The notes below the pieces were generated by a model that made no database searches, was not told the DNA's origin, and saw only the letters and a program-made list of their open reading frames with translations. A DNA stretch of 64,000 nucleotides from Acidobacteriaceae bacterium (GTDB taxonomy: Bacteria; Acidobacteriota; Terriglobia; Terriglobales; Acidobacteriaceae). Location: positions 662 through 64,661 of the forward strand of contig PLSM01000181.1 in assembly GCA_003165075.1 (NCBI GenBank). The letters are read 5' to 3'. Shown here in pieces: positions 44,500 to 52,540 of this stretch (positions are counted from its first letter, which is position 1; each line of letters starts with the position of its first letter). Position numbers and translations under genes: made by a program.

Positions 44500-46035
44500 C
44501 TAGTCCTTGCTCCCCGCATTTCTCGCCTTCACCTTGAACCAGATCGGTGTCCCTTTAAATCCAAAGGCCTCGCGAATCTGATTTTCCAGGAAGCGCTCGA
44601 AAGCGAAGTGCAGCTTGATGTCGCGATCCGTAAACAGTACGAAGGTCGGCGGCGCCACTGCCGCCTGGGTCATATAGAAGATGCGTATCCGCTTCGACAT
44701 CGGCACCGGCGCGCGCTGAAAGTCGATCTTCTCCAGGAACCGGTTCATCTGTCCCGTGGTCACGCGCTTGCGCCGCTCCGCAGCTACCGCCTTCACCTCG
44801 TGCAACACCCTGTCGATCCCCGTCCCCTCCAGCGCGGAGAGAAAAATCACTGGCGCGTAGCTCAGGTATTTCAGCACCGACCGTAATTGCTTCTCGAAGA
44901 TCTCACGGTCCGCCGGCGGCTTGCCATCTGTTCGGCCCGTCGTCACCGCGTCCCATTTGTTCACCAGGATAATCACGCTTCGCCCGCTCTCGTGGGCGTA
45001 ACCGCCGATGGTGGCGTCGCTTGCCGTCACCCCGTCCTTGGCGTCCAGAATCAGCAAAGCCACATCCGCGGCTTCCAGGTGCCGCCGCGCCATCACCACG
45101 CTCATCTTTTCCGCCATCAAGTGCGTCTTGCCCTTGCGTCGGATGCCCGCCGTATCCACAAACCGCAGCTGTTGCCCTTCGAACTCCACCACCTCGTCCA
45201 CTGCGTCCCGCGTCGTGCCTGCGACCGGTGACACAATCGCCCGCGAAGTCCCCGTCAATGCATTCAATAAGGTGGACTTGCCCACATTCGGCCGCCCGAT
45301 GATGGCCACCGAAGTCTCATGCTGCTCATACTCCCCATGCGTGCGGTGCAGTGGCCGAAGCTCCTCGTCCGATGCCGCTGCTTCTCCGGCCAACAGTGGA
45401 CCGCCTTCTGAAATTTCGGTCTCCTCGGCTTGGGCGTCTTCTGCCTCTTGCGCTGCCCGTGCCTCGTCCTCCGTCAGCTCTACCTTCGCGGGTGCGGGAA
45501 TCGCCTCTGAAATCGCATCCAGCAGATCGCCGATCCCCAGCCCGTGCTCGGCGCTGATGGCAAATACGTTGCGAATCCCCAGACGCCGGAAGTTCTCCGC
45601 CTCCGTGGTCATTACCTCGCCCTCGGCCTTGTTCACCGCCAGAAAAACCGGCTTGCCCCCGCGCAGCAAGATGCGCACCAGGTCGTAGTCAGGACTGGCC
45701 AGCTCCGTCCTCACATCCACCACCATCACCAGTGCGTCCGCATCCTCCAGCGCAACCTTGGCCTGGTTGTAGATCTCCGTCGGAATCAGCGCCGGGTCGT
45801 CGGGCACAATTCCGCCCGTATCCACCAGCCGGAACTGCCGCCCCGCCCACTCGTACTCGCCATAAATGCGGTCCCGGGTAATGCCCGGCTCGTCGCCCAC
45901 AATCGAGCGGCGGCTCCGCGTAAGCCGGTTGAACAGCGTGGACTTGCCCACGTTGGGCCGTCCCACAATGGCCACCAACGGCAGTGCTTCCGCGCCGGGC
46001 TTGGCGGGTACAACCGATCTGCGATACGTCGGCAA
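44500..46035 (-). CDS. der: Ribosome biogenesis GTPase Der
   Basis: Essential GTPase that acts in maturation of the 50S ribosomal subunit. The 511-residue protein has two tandem GTPase domains, each with a P-loop (VGRPNVGKSTLFNRLT and IGRPNVGKSTLLNALT), VDTGGIV / VDTAGIRRKG, and NKAE / NKWD, then the KH-like C-terminal domain (FLENQIREAFGFKGTPIWF). The linker between the domains (about 185-235) is unusually long and acidic/Ala-rich. The start is TTG with GGAG seven bases upstream; no ATG fits before the first P-loop. Confidence 0.96.
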   Translation of the reverse strand: MPTYRRSVVPAKPGAEALPLVAIVGRPNVGKSTLFNRLTRSRRSIVGDEPGITRDRIYGEYEWAGRQFRLVDTGGIVPDDPALIPTEIYNQAKVALEDADALVMVVDVRTELASPDYDLVRILLRGGKPVFLAVNKAEGEVMTTEAENFRRLGIRNVFAISAEHGLGIGDLLDAISEAIPAPAKVELTEDEARAAQEAEDAQAEETEISEGGPLLAGEAAASDEELRPLHRTHGEYEQHETSVAIIGRPNVGKSTLLNALTGTSRAIVSPVAGTTRDAVDEVVEFEGQQLRFVDTAGIRRKGKTHLMAEKMSVVMARRHLEAADVALLILDAKDGVTASDATIGGYAHESGRSVIILVNKWDAVTTGRTDGKPPADREIFEKQLRSVLKYLSYAPVIFLSALEGTGIDRVLHEVKAVAAERRKRVTTGQMNRFLEKIDFQRAPVPMSKRIRIFYMTQAAVAPPTFVLFTDRDIKLHFAFERFLENQIREAFGFKGTPIWFKVKARNAGSKD

Positions 46036-46261
46036 AATAATCTCCAGGTGAGTCGAAGCACCGGCCCAAAAAACATACCTGCGCCTGCAGTAGTCCGAAA
46101 AGTTTCGGAATCAGGGCTAGTAGCAGGTGCCGTACTCTATTCATCGGCCCGCGTCACGGCGGTTCATCCTGCACCATCCGCTCTACTAGTCTACCGTTCA
46201 CGGCTTCCATCCAGCCTGTCCATCGGTCGCGTCACTATGATGGAGTGAGCACCCGGCCCCG

Positions 46262-48271
46262 ATGCCCCCTGGCGAAACCACAACCCGCGCCCTGCCCACG
46301 CTCCACGAGTTCTTTGCGCCCGGTGGCATCCTGGCCCGTTCCGCGCTGCCCTATGAATTTCGTCACGGCCAGTTGGAGATGGCCAAGGCCGTCGAGCGTG
46401 CCCTCGCCGAGCACCGCCACCTCATCGTCGAGGCCGGCACCGGCACCGGCAAGACGCTGGCCTATCTCCTGCCCGCCCTGCGCACCGGCCAGCGCGTGAT
46501 CGTATCTACCGGTACCAAGGCCCTTCAGGACCAGCTCTACTTCCGCGACCTCCCCTTCCTTGAAACGCTCCTTGGAAGTCTGCGTGTCTGCTACATGAAA
46601 GGCCGCGCCAACTACCTCTGCCGTCACAAGCTGGTCGCCCTCCGCACTCAGCCCATTCTCTCCGGTCTCGAAGAAATCGACCAGTATCGCCAGATCGCCG
46701 AGTGGGAGCAGACCACTGAAACCGGCGACCGCTCTGAGTTGGACGGCCTGCCCGAGTCCAGCGCCCTGTGGCACAAGCTTGACGCGCGCAGTGAGGCCTG
46801 CCTGGGCAGCACCTGTCCTGACTACCGGCGCTGCTTCATTACCGAGATGCGGCGCAAGGCTCTCGAGTCCGACATCATCATCGTCAATCACCACCTGTTC
46901 TTCGCCGACCTCGCCGTCAAGCAGGAGGCGTCCGGTGCGCCCGACGCGGGCATCCTGCCTGAGGCCGCCGCCGTGGTCTTCGATGAGGCGCACGAGCTGG
47001 AAGACGTGGCCTCCAGCTACTTCGGCCTCTCCGTCAGCAACATCCGTTTTGAAGAACTGGCCCGCGACACCGATGTGCTTCTGCGCGGCAAAGAAGGCGC
47101 CGGAAACCTCCCCGCCGCCACCCAGCAACTGCGCGAGCGTGCCCGCATGTTCTTTGCCGGCTTGCCCATGGCCGGCGACGGCCGCCAGCCCTTCAATGAG
47201 CGTGAGGAATTCCTTGAGACTTCAGGCGACCTCTACATGAGCGTGCGCACCACGCTCAAGCTGCTTGAGGCGGAGATGGATCGCCTCTCCGGCATTGAAG
47301 AAGCGCCCGGGCTCAAAAAGCGCGTCGCCCGCCTGCGCAGCGAGCTTGAGTTCCTCCTTGAATCGAACTCCAGCAACATGGTCTTCTGGCTTGAGCGGCG
47401 CATCTCCGCGTCCGCCGCCGAACGGTCCGCAGCACCCGGCGCATTTCGATCCCAGGCCCGCGCCACATTCCTGCAGGCCACGCCCATTGACGTCTCCACG
47501 CTGCTCTCTGAGTTGGTCTTTGAAACCATCCCCACCGTAGTGCTCACCTCTGCCACGCTCACCGTGCAGGGCGGCTTTGAGCACATCCGCAAGCGGCTCG
47601 GTCTCAGCGAATCCCGCGAACTCGTGGTGCCTTCGCACTTCCGCTATGGCGAACAGGCGCTGCTCTATCTGCCGCCTGAAATGCCCGACCCCCGCGACCC
47701 CGAGTTTCCTGAGGCTGCTGCCCGCTGCATCCGGCGCGTGCTTGAAATCACCCACGGCCGCGCCTTCTGCCTCTTCACCAGCTACAGCCAGATGCGCGTC
47801 CTCTACGAACGCCTTGCGCCGGTGCTCGACTTTCCCATCCTGTTGCACGGCACCGCCCCGCGCAAAGCCCTCTTGGAGCAGTTCCGCCAGACCCCCAATG
47901 CCGTTCTCTTCGGCACCTCAAGCTTCTGGCAGGGAGTGGATGTGCAGGGCGAGGCGCTCAGTTGCGTCATCATCGACCGCCTCCCCTTCGCCGTGCCCAA
48001 CGACCCCGTAGTCCAGGCCCGCATGAAGGCCATCGAAGAAGCCGGCGGCAAGCCCTTCAACGACTACCAGGTCCCGGCAGCCGTCCTCACCCTCAAGCAG
48101 GGTTTCGGCCGCCTCATCCGCTCGCTTGAAGATCGCGGCGTACTAGTCCTGCTCGATCCCCGCATCCGCCGCCAGCGCTACGGCCAGACCTTCCTCCAGA
48201 GCCTCCCCCCCTACCGCATCACCACCACCATCACGGATGTCGAAGCCTTCTTCGAACCCAGCACTCAATAA
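46262..48271 (+). CDS. DinG/XPD-type ATP-dependent DNA helicase
   Basis: A 669-residue superfamily 2 helicase of the iron-sulfur Rad3/XPD/DinG group. VEAGTGTGKTLAYLLP is Walker A, VVFDEAHELEDVAS is the DEAH box, and RLIRSLEDRGVLVLLD is motif VI. The Cys ligands are in NYLCRHK and in ACLGSTCPDYRRCF, three Cys, so four in all for a [4Fe-4S] cluster. It probably unwinds 5'-tailed DNA in repair or R-loop removal. The family is often annotated YoaA/DinG. It is divergent from der, 226 bases apart. The start is ATG at 46262; an upstream GTG at 46245 is not supported. Confidence 0.92.
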   Translation: MPPGETTTRALPTLHEFFAPGGILARSALPYEFRHGQLEMAKAVERALAEHRHLIVEAGTGTGKTLAYLLPALRTGQRVIVSTGTKALQDQLYFRDLPFLETLLGSLRVCYMKGRANYLCRHKLVALRTQPILSGLEEIDQYRQIAEWEQTTETGDRSELDGLPESSALWHKLDARSEACLGSTCPDYRRCFITEMRRKALESDIIIVNHHLFFADLAVKQEASGAPDAGILPEAAAVVFDEAHELEDVASSYFGLSVSNIRFEELARDTDVLLRGKEGAGNLPAATQQLRERARMFFAGLPMAGDGRQPFNEREEFLETSGDLYMSVRTTLKLLEAEMDRLSGIEEAPGLKKRVARLRSELEFLLESNSSNMVFWLERRISASAAERSAAPGAFRSQARATFLQATPIDVSTLLSELVFETIPTVVLTSATLTVQGGFEHIRKRLGLSESRELVVPSHFRYGEQALLYLPPEMPDPRDPEFPEAAARCIRRVLEITHGRAFCLFTSYSQMRVLYERLAPVLDFPILLHGTAPRKALLEQFRQTPNAVLFGTSSFWQGVDVQGEALSCVIIDRLPFAVPNDPVVQARMKAIEEAGGKPFNDYQVPAAVLTLKQGFGRLIRSLEDRGVLVLLDPRIRRQRYGQTFLQSLPPYRITTTITDVEAFFEPSTQ

Positions 48272-48389
48272 CCATCTACGAAAGAATTGGATGCCCTAAC
48301 TCTGCGGTTCTGTCCGTCTTTGCCACCCCCGGAATAGACTGATCAAAATAGAGAATTCTGGCTATTCAGAGCAATGCCGAGGCGAGCCG

Positions 48390-48764
48390 ATGCGCGTTCA
48401 ATGGTGCTGGAGATGTAAAGCGGAAGTGCCGATGCTGGACGAGAACGAGTTTGCATCCGTAGCGGAGCTGCACCGCGAAGCTATTCGGGGGGCGAAGGAG
48501 TTCCGTCAACGCTTCGGAGCTCCATTGGAGCAAGCGAGCTTCGATGAACACTTCCGACCTGTCCGATTGCGCTATGAGCAATTGACCGGAATGAAGGATT
48601 GCCATCAAAACGCAATCATGCATCACAGGATTTCGATGTACGGTAGGCCCTGCGAATCGTGCGGAAAGCCGCTTCGTACCCCATCAGCGAAACTATGTGG
48701 CGCATGCATGCACCCGGTCCAATCTATCGATAATGAGCAGAAGAGCCGGGAACCCCACCCTTGA
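48390..48764 (+). CDS. Small zinc-binding protein with repeat-derived C-terminus
   Basis: A 124-residue protein with CWRCK near the start, PMLDENEFASVAELHREAIR, and two Cys pairs near the end (CESCGKPL, CGACMHP). The first 110 residues look like a genuine zinc-ribbon protein of a type I recall seeing in acidobacteria, with no known function. The last codons and the stop (EPHP-stop) come from an inserted palindromic repeat (48753-48786), so the original end may have been lost. CCGAGGCGAGCCG lies before the ATG. Confidence 0.65.
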   Translation: MRVQWCWRCKAEVPMLDENEFASVAELHREAIRGAKEFRQRFGAPLEQASFDEHFRPVRLRYEQLTGMKDCHQNAIMHHRISMYGRPCESCGKPLRTPSAKLCGACMHPVQSIDNEQKSREPHP

Positions 48765-48865
48765 CCTAGCCACAAAAATGGGTGGGCACATTCCTCGCGT
48801 GCCCGGGGTTCCCGCGGACGGGTCTTCGTCCGTGGGGTGGTCGGGCGAAGGGTGGGCCGCCACGA
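48753..48865. repeat. Composite of palindromic repeats at a gene end
   Basis: The CCCACCCTTGACC..AAAAATGGGTGGG unit (48753-48786) is followed by a CCCGCGGAC/GTCCGTGGG hairpin with the GGTCTTCGT loop core (about 48810-48839), and then GGGCGAAGGGTGGG (about 48841-48856), the second half of the unit seen at 520-566. So three families lie side by side, and the first supplies the stop codon of the gene before it. Confidence 0.7.
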
Positions 48866-49189
48866 ATCTGCGCGGGCAACTTCAGGTTCGAGGTATGCGC
48901 CGGAGTCCAAAACCTCGGCACTTGCTCCCTTCAGTCCCGACAGCGATCCTTCGAAATCCGCGACAATCATGTAAGGCATTCTACCCACGAACAGTTGTAA
49001 CGCCGTCACCAACCAGGGCGTCGAGCCATATCGCCTGACGACTCTGGAGGAAGAGGACATCCCGGGCGAGTCACAGGCCATCCGGACACTAGCCAACCGC
49101 AGTGAGGCTATGACCGAGTTACCGGCAAACTGGAACTGACCCACTGCTGTCGTAAACTGAGGGGCTAAACCGCTGCAAGGAGATCCGAG
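48866..49189 (+). other. Spacer with possible gene remnant
   Basis: No start-bearing gene is evident. A 54-codon open stretch at 48975-49139 reads like ordinary coding sequence (TLEEEDIPGESQAIRTLANR) and ends in a stop, but has a stop at its front and no start with a ribosome binding site. It may be the 3' end of a lost gene. The reading on the other strand over the same region crosses the repeats and looks like a shadow. Confidence 0.35.
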
Positions 49190-49858
49190 TTGAATCGGTC
49201 GAGCTTTCTGCTACGTTTCCTCAGAATGAGCCCGGTGCTCGCCTGCTTGCTGGGATGCCACCCGGCCCCTGTCTCGCACGGCACGCAGCGGTTACAGGGG
49301 GATGGAGAGACCATCGTGCTCCTGCGGCATGGCGAGAAACCGGCAGGGGGCCTGGGCCAGTTAAGCTGCATGGGACTGAACCGGGCGCTGGCGCTGCCCT
49401 CCATGCTGATTGGCCGCTATGGCAAGCCGGATTTCATCTATGCACCGAATCCAGGCGTGCAAGTGAAAGACGGAATCACCCAGTCGGCCTTCTCCTATGT
49501 CAGACCGCTGGCAACCATTGAGCCGACCGCCATCCGTCTCGGGATGCAGGTGAATGCCCAGATCGGATATCAGCAAATAGATCAGCTCCAGCGGACCTTG
49601 CTGCAGCCCGCGTATGCCCACTCGCTGGTCTTTGTAGTCTGGGAACACGTCATGCTGTATGACTTTGCCAGGCAGATGCTCCAGTCCTACGGGACCAATC
49701 CCGAGCAGGTGCCGGAGTGGACTAACAGTGATTATGATTCGATCTATGTCTTCCACATTACAAGGTCAGGAAATGACGCTACTCCGCGCGCCACGCTTGA
49801 CATACAGAAGGAAGATCTGACGAACACGCTCAAAGATACCTGCCCCGGCCCACAGTAG
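49190..49858 (+). CDS. Histidine phosphatase superfamily lipoprotein
   Basis: A 222-residue exported protein. A basic, hydrophobic start and the lipobox LLGC (Cys23) mark it as a lipoprotein. TIVLLRHGEKPAGG carries the RHG catalytic motif of the histidine phosphatase (phosphoglycerate mutase) superfamily, with the nucleophile His in LLRHGE, and VVWEHVML holds the second catalytic His region. The start is TTG with AAGGAG ten bases upstream. Its substrate is unknown. The stop lies directly before a repeat cluster. Confidence 0.8.
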   Translation: MNRSSFLLRFLRMSPVLACLLGCHPAPVSHGTQRLQGDGETIVLLRHGEKPAGGLGQLSCMGLNRALALPSMLIGRYGKPDFIYAPNPGVQVKDGITQSAFSYVRPLATIEPTAIRLGMQVNAQIGYQQIDQLQRTLLQPAYAHSLVFVVWEHVMLYDFARQMLQSYGTNPEQVPEWTNSDYDSIYVFHITRSGNDATPRATLDIQKEDLTNTLKDTCPGPQ

Positions 49859-49865
49859 GTTGTGT

Positions 49866-49925
49866 CCCATCCTTGACCTAGCCACAAAAATGGGTGCCCC
49901 GGATCCGGATTCTCGGACCTGGGAA
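49866..49925. repeat. Two adjacent palindromic units
   Basis: CCCATCCTTGACC..AAAAATGGGTG (49866-49896) runs straight into GCCCCGGATCCGGATTCTCGG plus ACCTGGGAA (49896-49925). The same first unit is at 48753 and near 487. The second is the family seen by glmS and in mnmG. The side-by-side order shows the families travel or recombine together. Confidence 0.7.
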
Positions 49926-49982
49926 GCCTCAACTCCCATCCGGCCACTCCTCAACTTCCCGCAAATGATGCTAGGTGCCCCC

Positions 49983-50120
49983 GTCCCCTCACCGGCCGTT
50001 CCCAGCCGCTTTTGCAGAAAATAACCCGCCCAGGCCGCACAATCGAAATGAGGGAACGAGCGCTCAACTCCCAACCCCGGTCTGTACCATGAGTTACCCC
50101 ACCCCCTCCCCCTCCAAAAA
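49983..50120. repeat. Dispersed repeat of about 137 bp, copy B
   Basis: Same blocks and order as 569-705: CTCACCGGCCG, TTTTGCAGAAAATAACCCG, GCACAATCGAAATGAGGGAA, GAGCG and CACCCCCTCCCCCTCCAAAA. The middle and spacing vary slightly. Both copies lie in gene-free DNA next to palindromic units. Confidence 0.75.
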
Positions 50121-50252
50121 CACCCGTATCTGGTGGTGGAATCCGGCTGGATGGCTAGATAAGACAACTGGAATCATGCATATGCCGGATTAGATCAAAG
50201 GGAGCCTTGTTATCTTAGTGGTAAACAGAACCTCCTGAAAATCGCTGCTTTT

Positions 50253-50273
50253 GGGCCCGAATAGGCCCTTTTC
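50253..50273 (+). terminator. Possible weak hairpin terminator
   Basis: GGGCC (50253-50257), loop CGAATA and GGCCC (50264-50268), then TTTTCT. The stem is only 5 bp, so it is weak. No gene lies directly upstream, so the transcript it would end is not obvious. A second perfect palindrome, GCCAGCTT/AAGCTGGC, follows near 50292-50309 without a T-run. Confidence 0.3.
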
Positions 50274-50343
50274 TCATCAAATCGAGTTGAAAGCCAGCTT
50301 TGAAGCTGGCCTCATCTGAGAAAGTGGTAGCGTGGAAAGACCG

Positions 50344-50988
50344 ATGGAGATTACTTCTCAGGACGTCCTCCTCGTTATCGACGTGCAGAACGATTTCTGT
50401 CCCGGCGGCCAACTTGCCGTTGCGGGTGGGGACTCGGTCATCGAGCCGATCCACAAAATCGCGTCAAAGTTCGCGCACATCGTCCTCACTCAGGATTGGC
50501 ACTCCGCGTCTCACGCCTCCTTCGCCAGCAGTCATCCCGGCAAGCATCCCTTCGAGCAAATCGAACTCAGCTATGGTCCGCAGACCTTGTGGCCGGACCA
50601 TTGCATTCAAGGGACTAACGGTGCCGAGTTTCACTCCGGCCTCCAACTCCCGCAGGCTGAGCTGATTCTGCGCAAAGGCTTTCGTCCCCAAATCGATTCC
50701 TACTCCGCGTTCTTTGAGAATGACCACGTCACGCCCACCGGCCTCGCCGGCTACCTTAAAGAACGCAACCTGTCCCGCGTTTTTCTCGCCGGCCTTGCCT
50801 ACGACTACTGCGTCGCCTACTCGGCCCTCGACGCGTGCCGCCTGGGCCTGCCGGCCTTTGTGATCCGCGACGCCTGCCGCGCCATCGACCTTGATGACTC
50901 CGTCGCGAAGATCGAAGCGCAATTCGCGCAGGCCGGAGTGACCCTCGTCGACACTGCGCGCCTTTCCGGCAGCGCTGGACCGCCGTAG
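50344..50988 (+). CDS. pncA: Nicotinamidase
   Basis: Hydrolyses nicotinamide to nicotinate and ammonia for NAD salvage. The 214-residue protein of the isochorismatase-like hydrolase family shows the catalytic triad Asp13 (LVIDVQNDF), Lys111 (LRKGF) and Cys156 (YDYCVAY). Metal ligands are Asp51, His53 and the nearby DWHSASHASF histidine; CIQGT and PDHC are also typical. The ATG at 50344 follows GGAAAG; an in-frame GTG at 50332 is less likely. Pyrazinamide-type activity is known for the family. Confidence 0.94.
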   Translation: MEITSQDVLLVIDVQNDFCPGGQLAVAGGDSVIEPIHKIASKFAHIVLTQDWHSASHASFASSHPGKHPFEQIELSYGPQTLWPDHCIQGTNGAEFHSGLQLPQAELILRKGFRPQIDSYSAFFENDHVTPTGLAGYLKERNLSRVFLAGLAYDYCVAYSALDACRLGLPAFVIRDACRAIDLDDSVAKIEAQFAQAGVTLVDTARLSGSAGPP

Positions 50989-51030
50989 AATCCGAGCAGA
51001 GCGAGTGCATCGTTTTGGCTCGCCACAAAT

Positions 51031-51294
51031 ATGTCGCGCAACTTCTACATTCTGGCCGGCACGCTCGGGCTCTTCGCTCTGATCTCGACGGCAATGGCGC
51101 TGGTTCCGTCCAGCTTCCAGCCGGGACTGCCCGCCAACGCATCGCTCTGGCGTACCGTGGCGCTGTTGTTGCTGCTGGCGGGGCTCGCTTCAGCGCTCGT
51201 CGGGGTCATGAGCCATCTCTTCGAGCAGGTCGACCGGCGCAGCGAAGAAGCCCGGCAGGCGGCGCGGCGCAAACGCCGGGGTCCCCAGCAATAG
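51031..51294 (+). CDS. Small membrane protein ending in a palindromic repeat
   Basis: An 87-residue protein with two predicted transmembrane helices (about 6-28 and 42-62) and a charged, Arg/Glu-rich tail. The last seven residues (RRGPQQ and neighbours) and the stop codon are encoded by the first copy of a 44-bp palindromic tandem repeat, so the natural end has been replaced. No domain is recognised. The start at 51031 overlaps no neighbour and its ribosome binding site is weak, so it could be a small real gene or a chance frame. Confidence 0.5.
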   Translation: MSRNFYILAGTLGLFALISTAMALVPSSFQPGLPANASLWRTVALLLLLAGLASALVGVMSHLFEQVDRRSEEARQAARRKRRGPQQ

Positions 51295-51371
51295 GTCTTC
51301 GTTGCTGGGGTGGTAAACGCCGGGGTCCCCAGCAATAGGTCTTCGTTGCTGGGGTGGTAAACACCGGGGTG
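51271..51371. repeat. 44-bp tandem palindromic repeat, two full copies and a partial
   Basis: Identical copies at 51271-51314 and 51315-51358 are followed by a partial third (51359-51371). Each contains CCCCAGCAA and TTGCTGGGG, a perfect 9-bp stem around the loop TAGGTCTTCG. The loop core GGTCTTCGT recurs at about 48826 and similarly at 44130. Identity of the copies indicates recent duplication. Only two full units and no spacers, so it is not a CRISPR. Confidence 0.9.
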
Positions 51372-51442
51372 ACAAGCCGAGCGGCGAGAAGAACTAAAAT
51401 CAACTCAGGAACTCTGCCCCGCACAGGACCGGGCAAACGCCA

Positions 51443-51820
51443 ATGTATGAAGTTACCGTGGAGGCCGATTTCTCCTCCGGGCACTACCTTCGCAATTACC
51501 AGGGCAAGTGCGAGAACCCGCACGGGCACAACTACAAGGTGCGCGTGACTCTTGCCGGAGCGGCGCTCGACTCCACCGGCCTGCTTCTCGATTTCAAGCT
51601 GCTCAAGCAGGTTTTGCGCCCGGTGATCGACCGCATCGACCACCAGATGCTCAACGACATTGACCCGTTCATTGAGTTGAATCCCTCCGCCGAAAACATC
51701 GCCAAGTATTTTTACGACCAGACCAACCGGCAGCTTGAAGGCATGACCCAGGGCCGTGTGCGCGTCAAGGATTGCACCATCTGGGAGACCGATACCACCA
51801 CGGCAACCTACTTCGAGTAG
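51443..51820 (+). CDS. queD: 6-carboxy-tetrahydropterin synthase
   Basis: Converts 7,8-dihydroneopterin triphosphate to 6-carboxy-tetrahydropterin on the route to queuosine and 7-deazaguanine. The 125-residue protein has the PTPS fold with zinc ligands His14, His27 and His29 (FSSGHYL, NPHGHNY), catalytic Cys23 (GKCENPHGH), the DHQMLND block and the SAEN/E..T C-terminal motifs. Length is typical. The pterin dehydratase at 2887 is far away. Other queuosine genes are outside this window. Confidence 0.93.
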   Translation: MYEVTVEADFSSGHYLRNYQGKCENPHGHNYKVRVTLAGAALDSTGLLLDFKLLKQVLRPVIDRIDHQMLNDIDPFIELNPSAENIAKYFYDQTNRQLEGMTQGRVRVKDCTIWETDTTTATYFE

Positions 51821-51833
51821 CGCCGCGCCGCTC

Positions 51834-52484
51834 TCATTTCATCTGGCTTGACTTGGACTGAAGATATTTGTCGAAGGGTATCTCAAAGAAGAAAAGCTCG
51901 TTGCCGTCGGCGTCGCGCAGCTTGTGCAGGTGCAGCTTGGCACCCTGCAGCGGGTGGTCCAGTTCAGAGACGTCGTAAAAAAGGAAACCCGCGCGGGTTG
52001 TGTGCGCCTCCACGGCCAGTGCTCCGTATTCAAACTGGTCAAAATCCGCCTCGATCTCCTTATTACTGGCCTTGGGTTTCATTTTGATGTTGGGAATAGG
52101 CCCCGGCATCGGAATCTTCTTGCCTTCGCGCTCCTTGCGAGTCATCAGCCGCTCCACGTCCTCAGGCTCGGCAGCCTGAATGCGGTCGCCCGCCGCGGTC
52201 TGGAAGAGAATGCGGGCGTCGCGCAGCGAGATGGGCCGGTCGCCGTTATTGGTCACGATCAGCCGCACCGGCATTACCCCGTGGCTCAGATAATCCACGC
52301 GAAAGATCGATTCTTTCTCCTTGGTATCGTAGGGCTCGGCGGCGATTGCCACCTTCTCCTTTTCGTGCACTTCAACCGCGGCAAACGACGTCGCCGCCTG
52401 CACCTGCGGCGGCTTATGATCGCTGGCCACCGCCGGCAGTACCAGCCAGAGAACAGCCAGCGGAAACACCCTGAGAACCCTCAT
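51834..52484 (-). CDS. Exported protein of unknown function
   Basis: A 216-residue protein from the ATG at 52484, starting RVLRVFPLAVLWLVLPAVASD, a clear signal peptide. The mature part has a beta-sandwich outline (VDYLSHGVMPVRLIVTNNGD), a Lys/Pro-rich loop, and the end SELDHPLQGAKLHLHKLRDADGNELFFFEIPF. It likely sits in the periplasm and resembles uncharacterised acidobacterial exported proteins. An upstream ATG at 52502 adds six residues. It converges with queD. Confidence 0.7.
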   Translation of the reverse strand: MRVLRVFPLAVLWLVLPAVASDHKPPQVQAATSFAAVEVHEKEKVAIAAEPYDTKEKESIFRVDYLSHGVMPVRLIVTNNGDRPISLRDARILFQTAAGDRIQAAEPEDVERLMTRKEREGKKIPMPGPIPNIKMKPKASNKEIEADFDQFEYGALAVEAHTTRAGFLFYDVSELDHPLQGAKLHLHKLRDADGNELFFFEIPFDKYLQSKSSQMK

Positions 52485-52540
52485 CGTGCTCGACTGTATC
52501 ATTTGAGGGTTAGACCGGGGATGCGGAAGTTCCGTTACGC

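Noticed and set aside
48623-49144. 173-codon minus-strand frame downstream of the small zinc-binding gene
   Set aside because: It crosses several palindromic repeats and the zinc-binding gene; no start signal and no domain.
50215-50320. Possible tRNA or small RNA gene from paired stems before pncA
   Set aside because: The stems are short and do not form a cloverleaf; no TTCRANY arm or CCA-type end.
51271-51371. CRISPR array
   Set aside because: Only two full repeats, adjacent without spacers, and no cas genes; palindromic tandem repeat instead.
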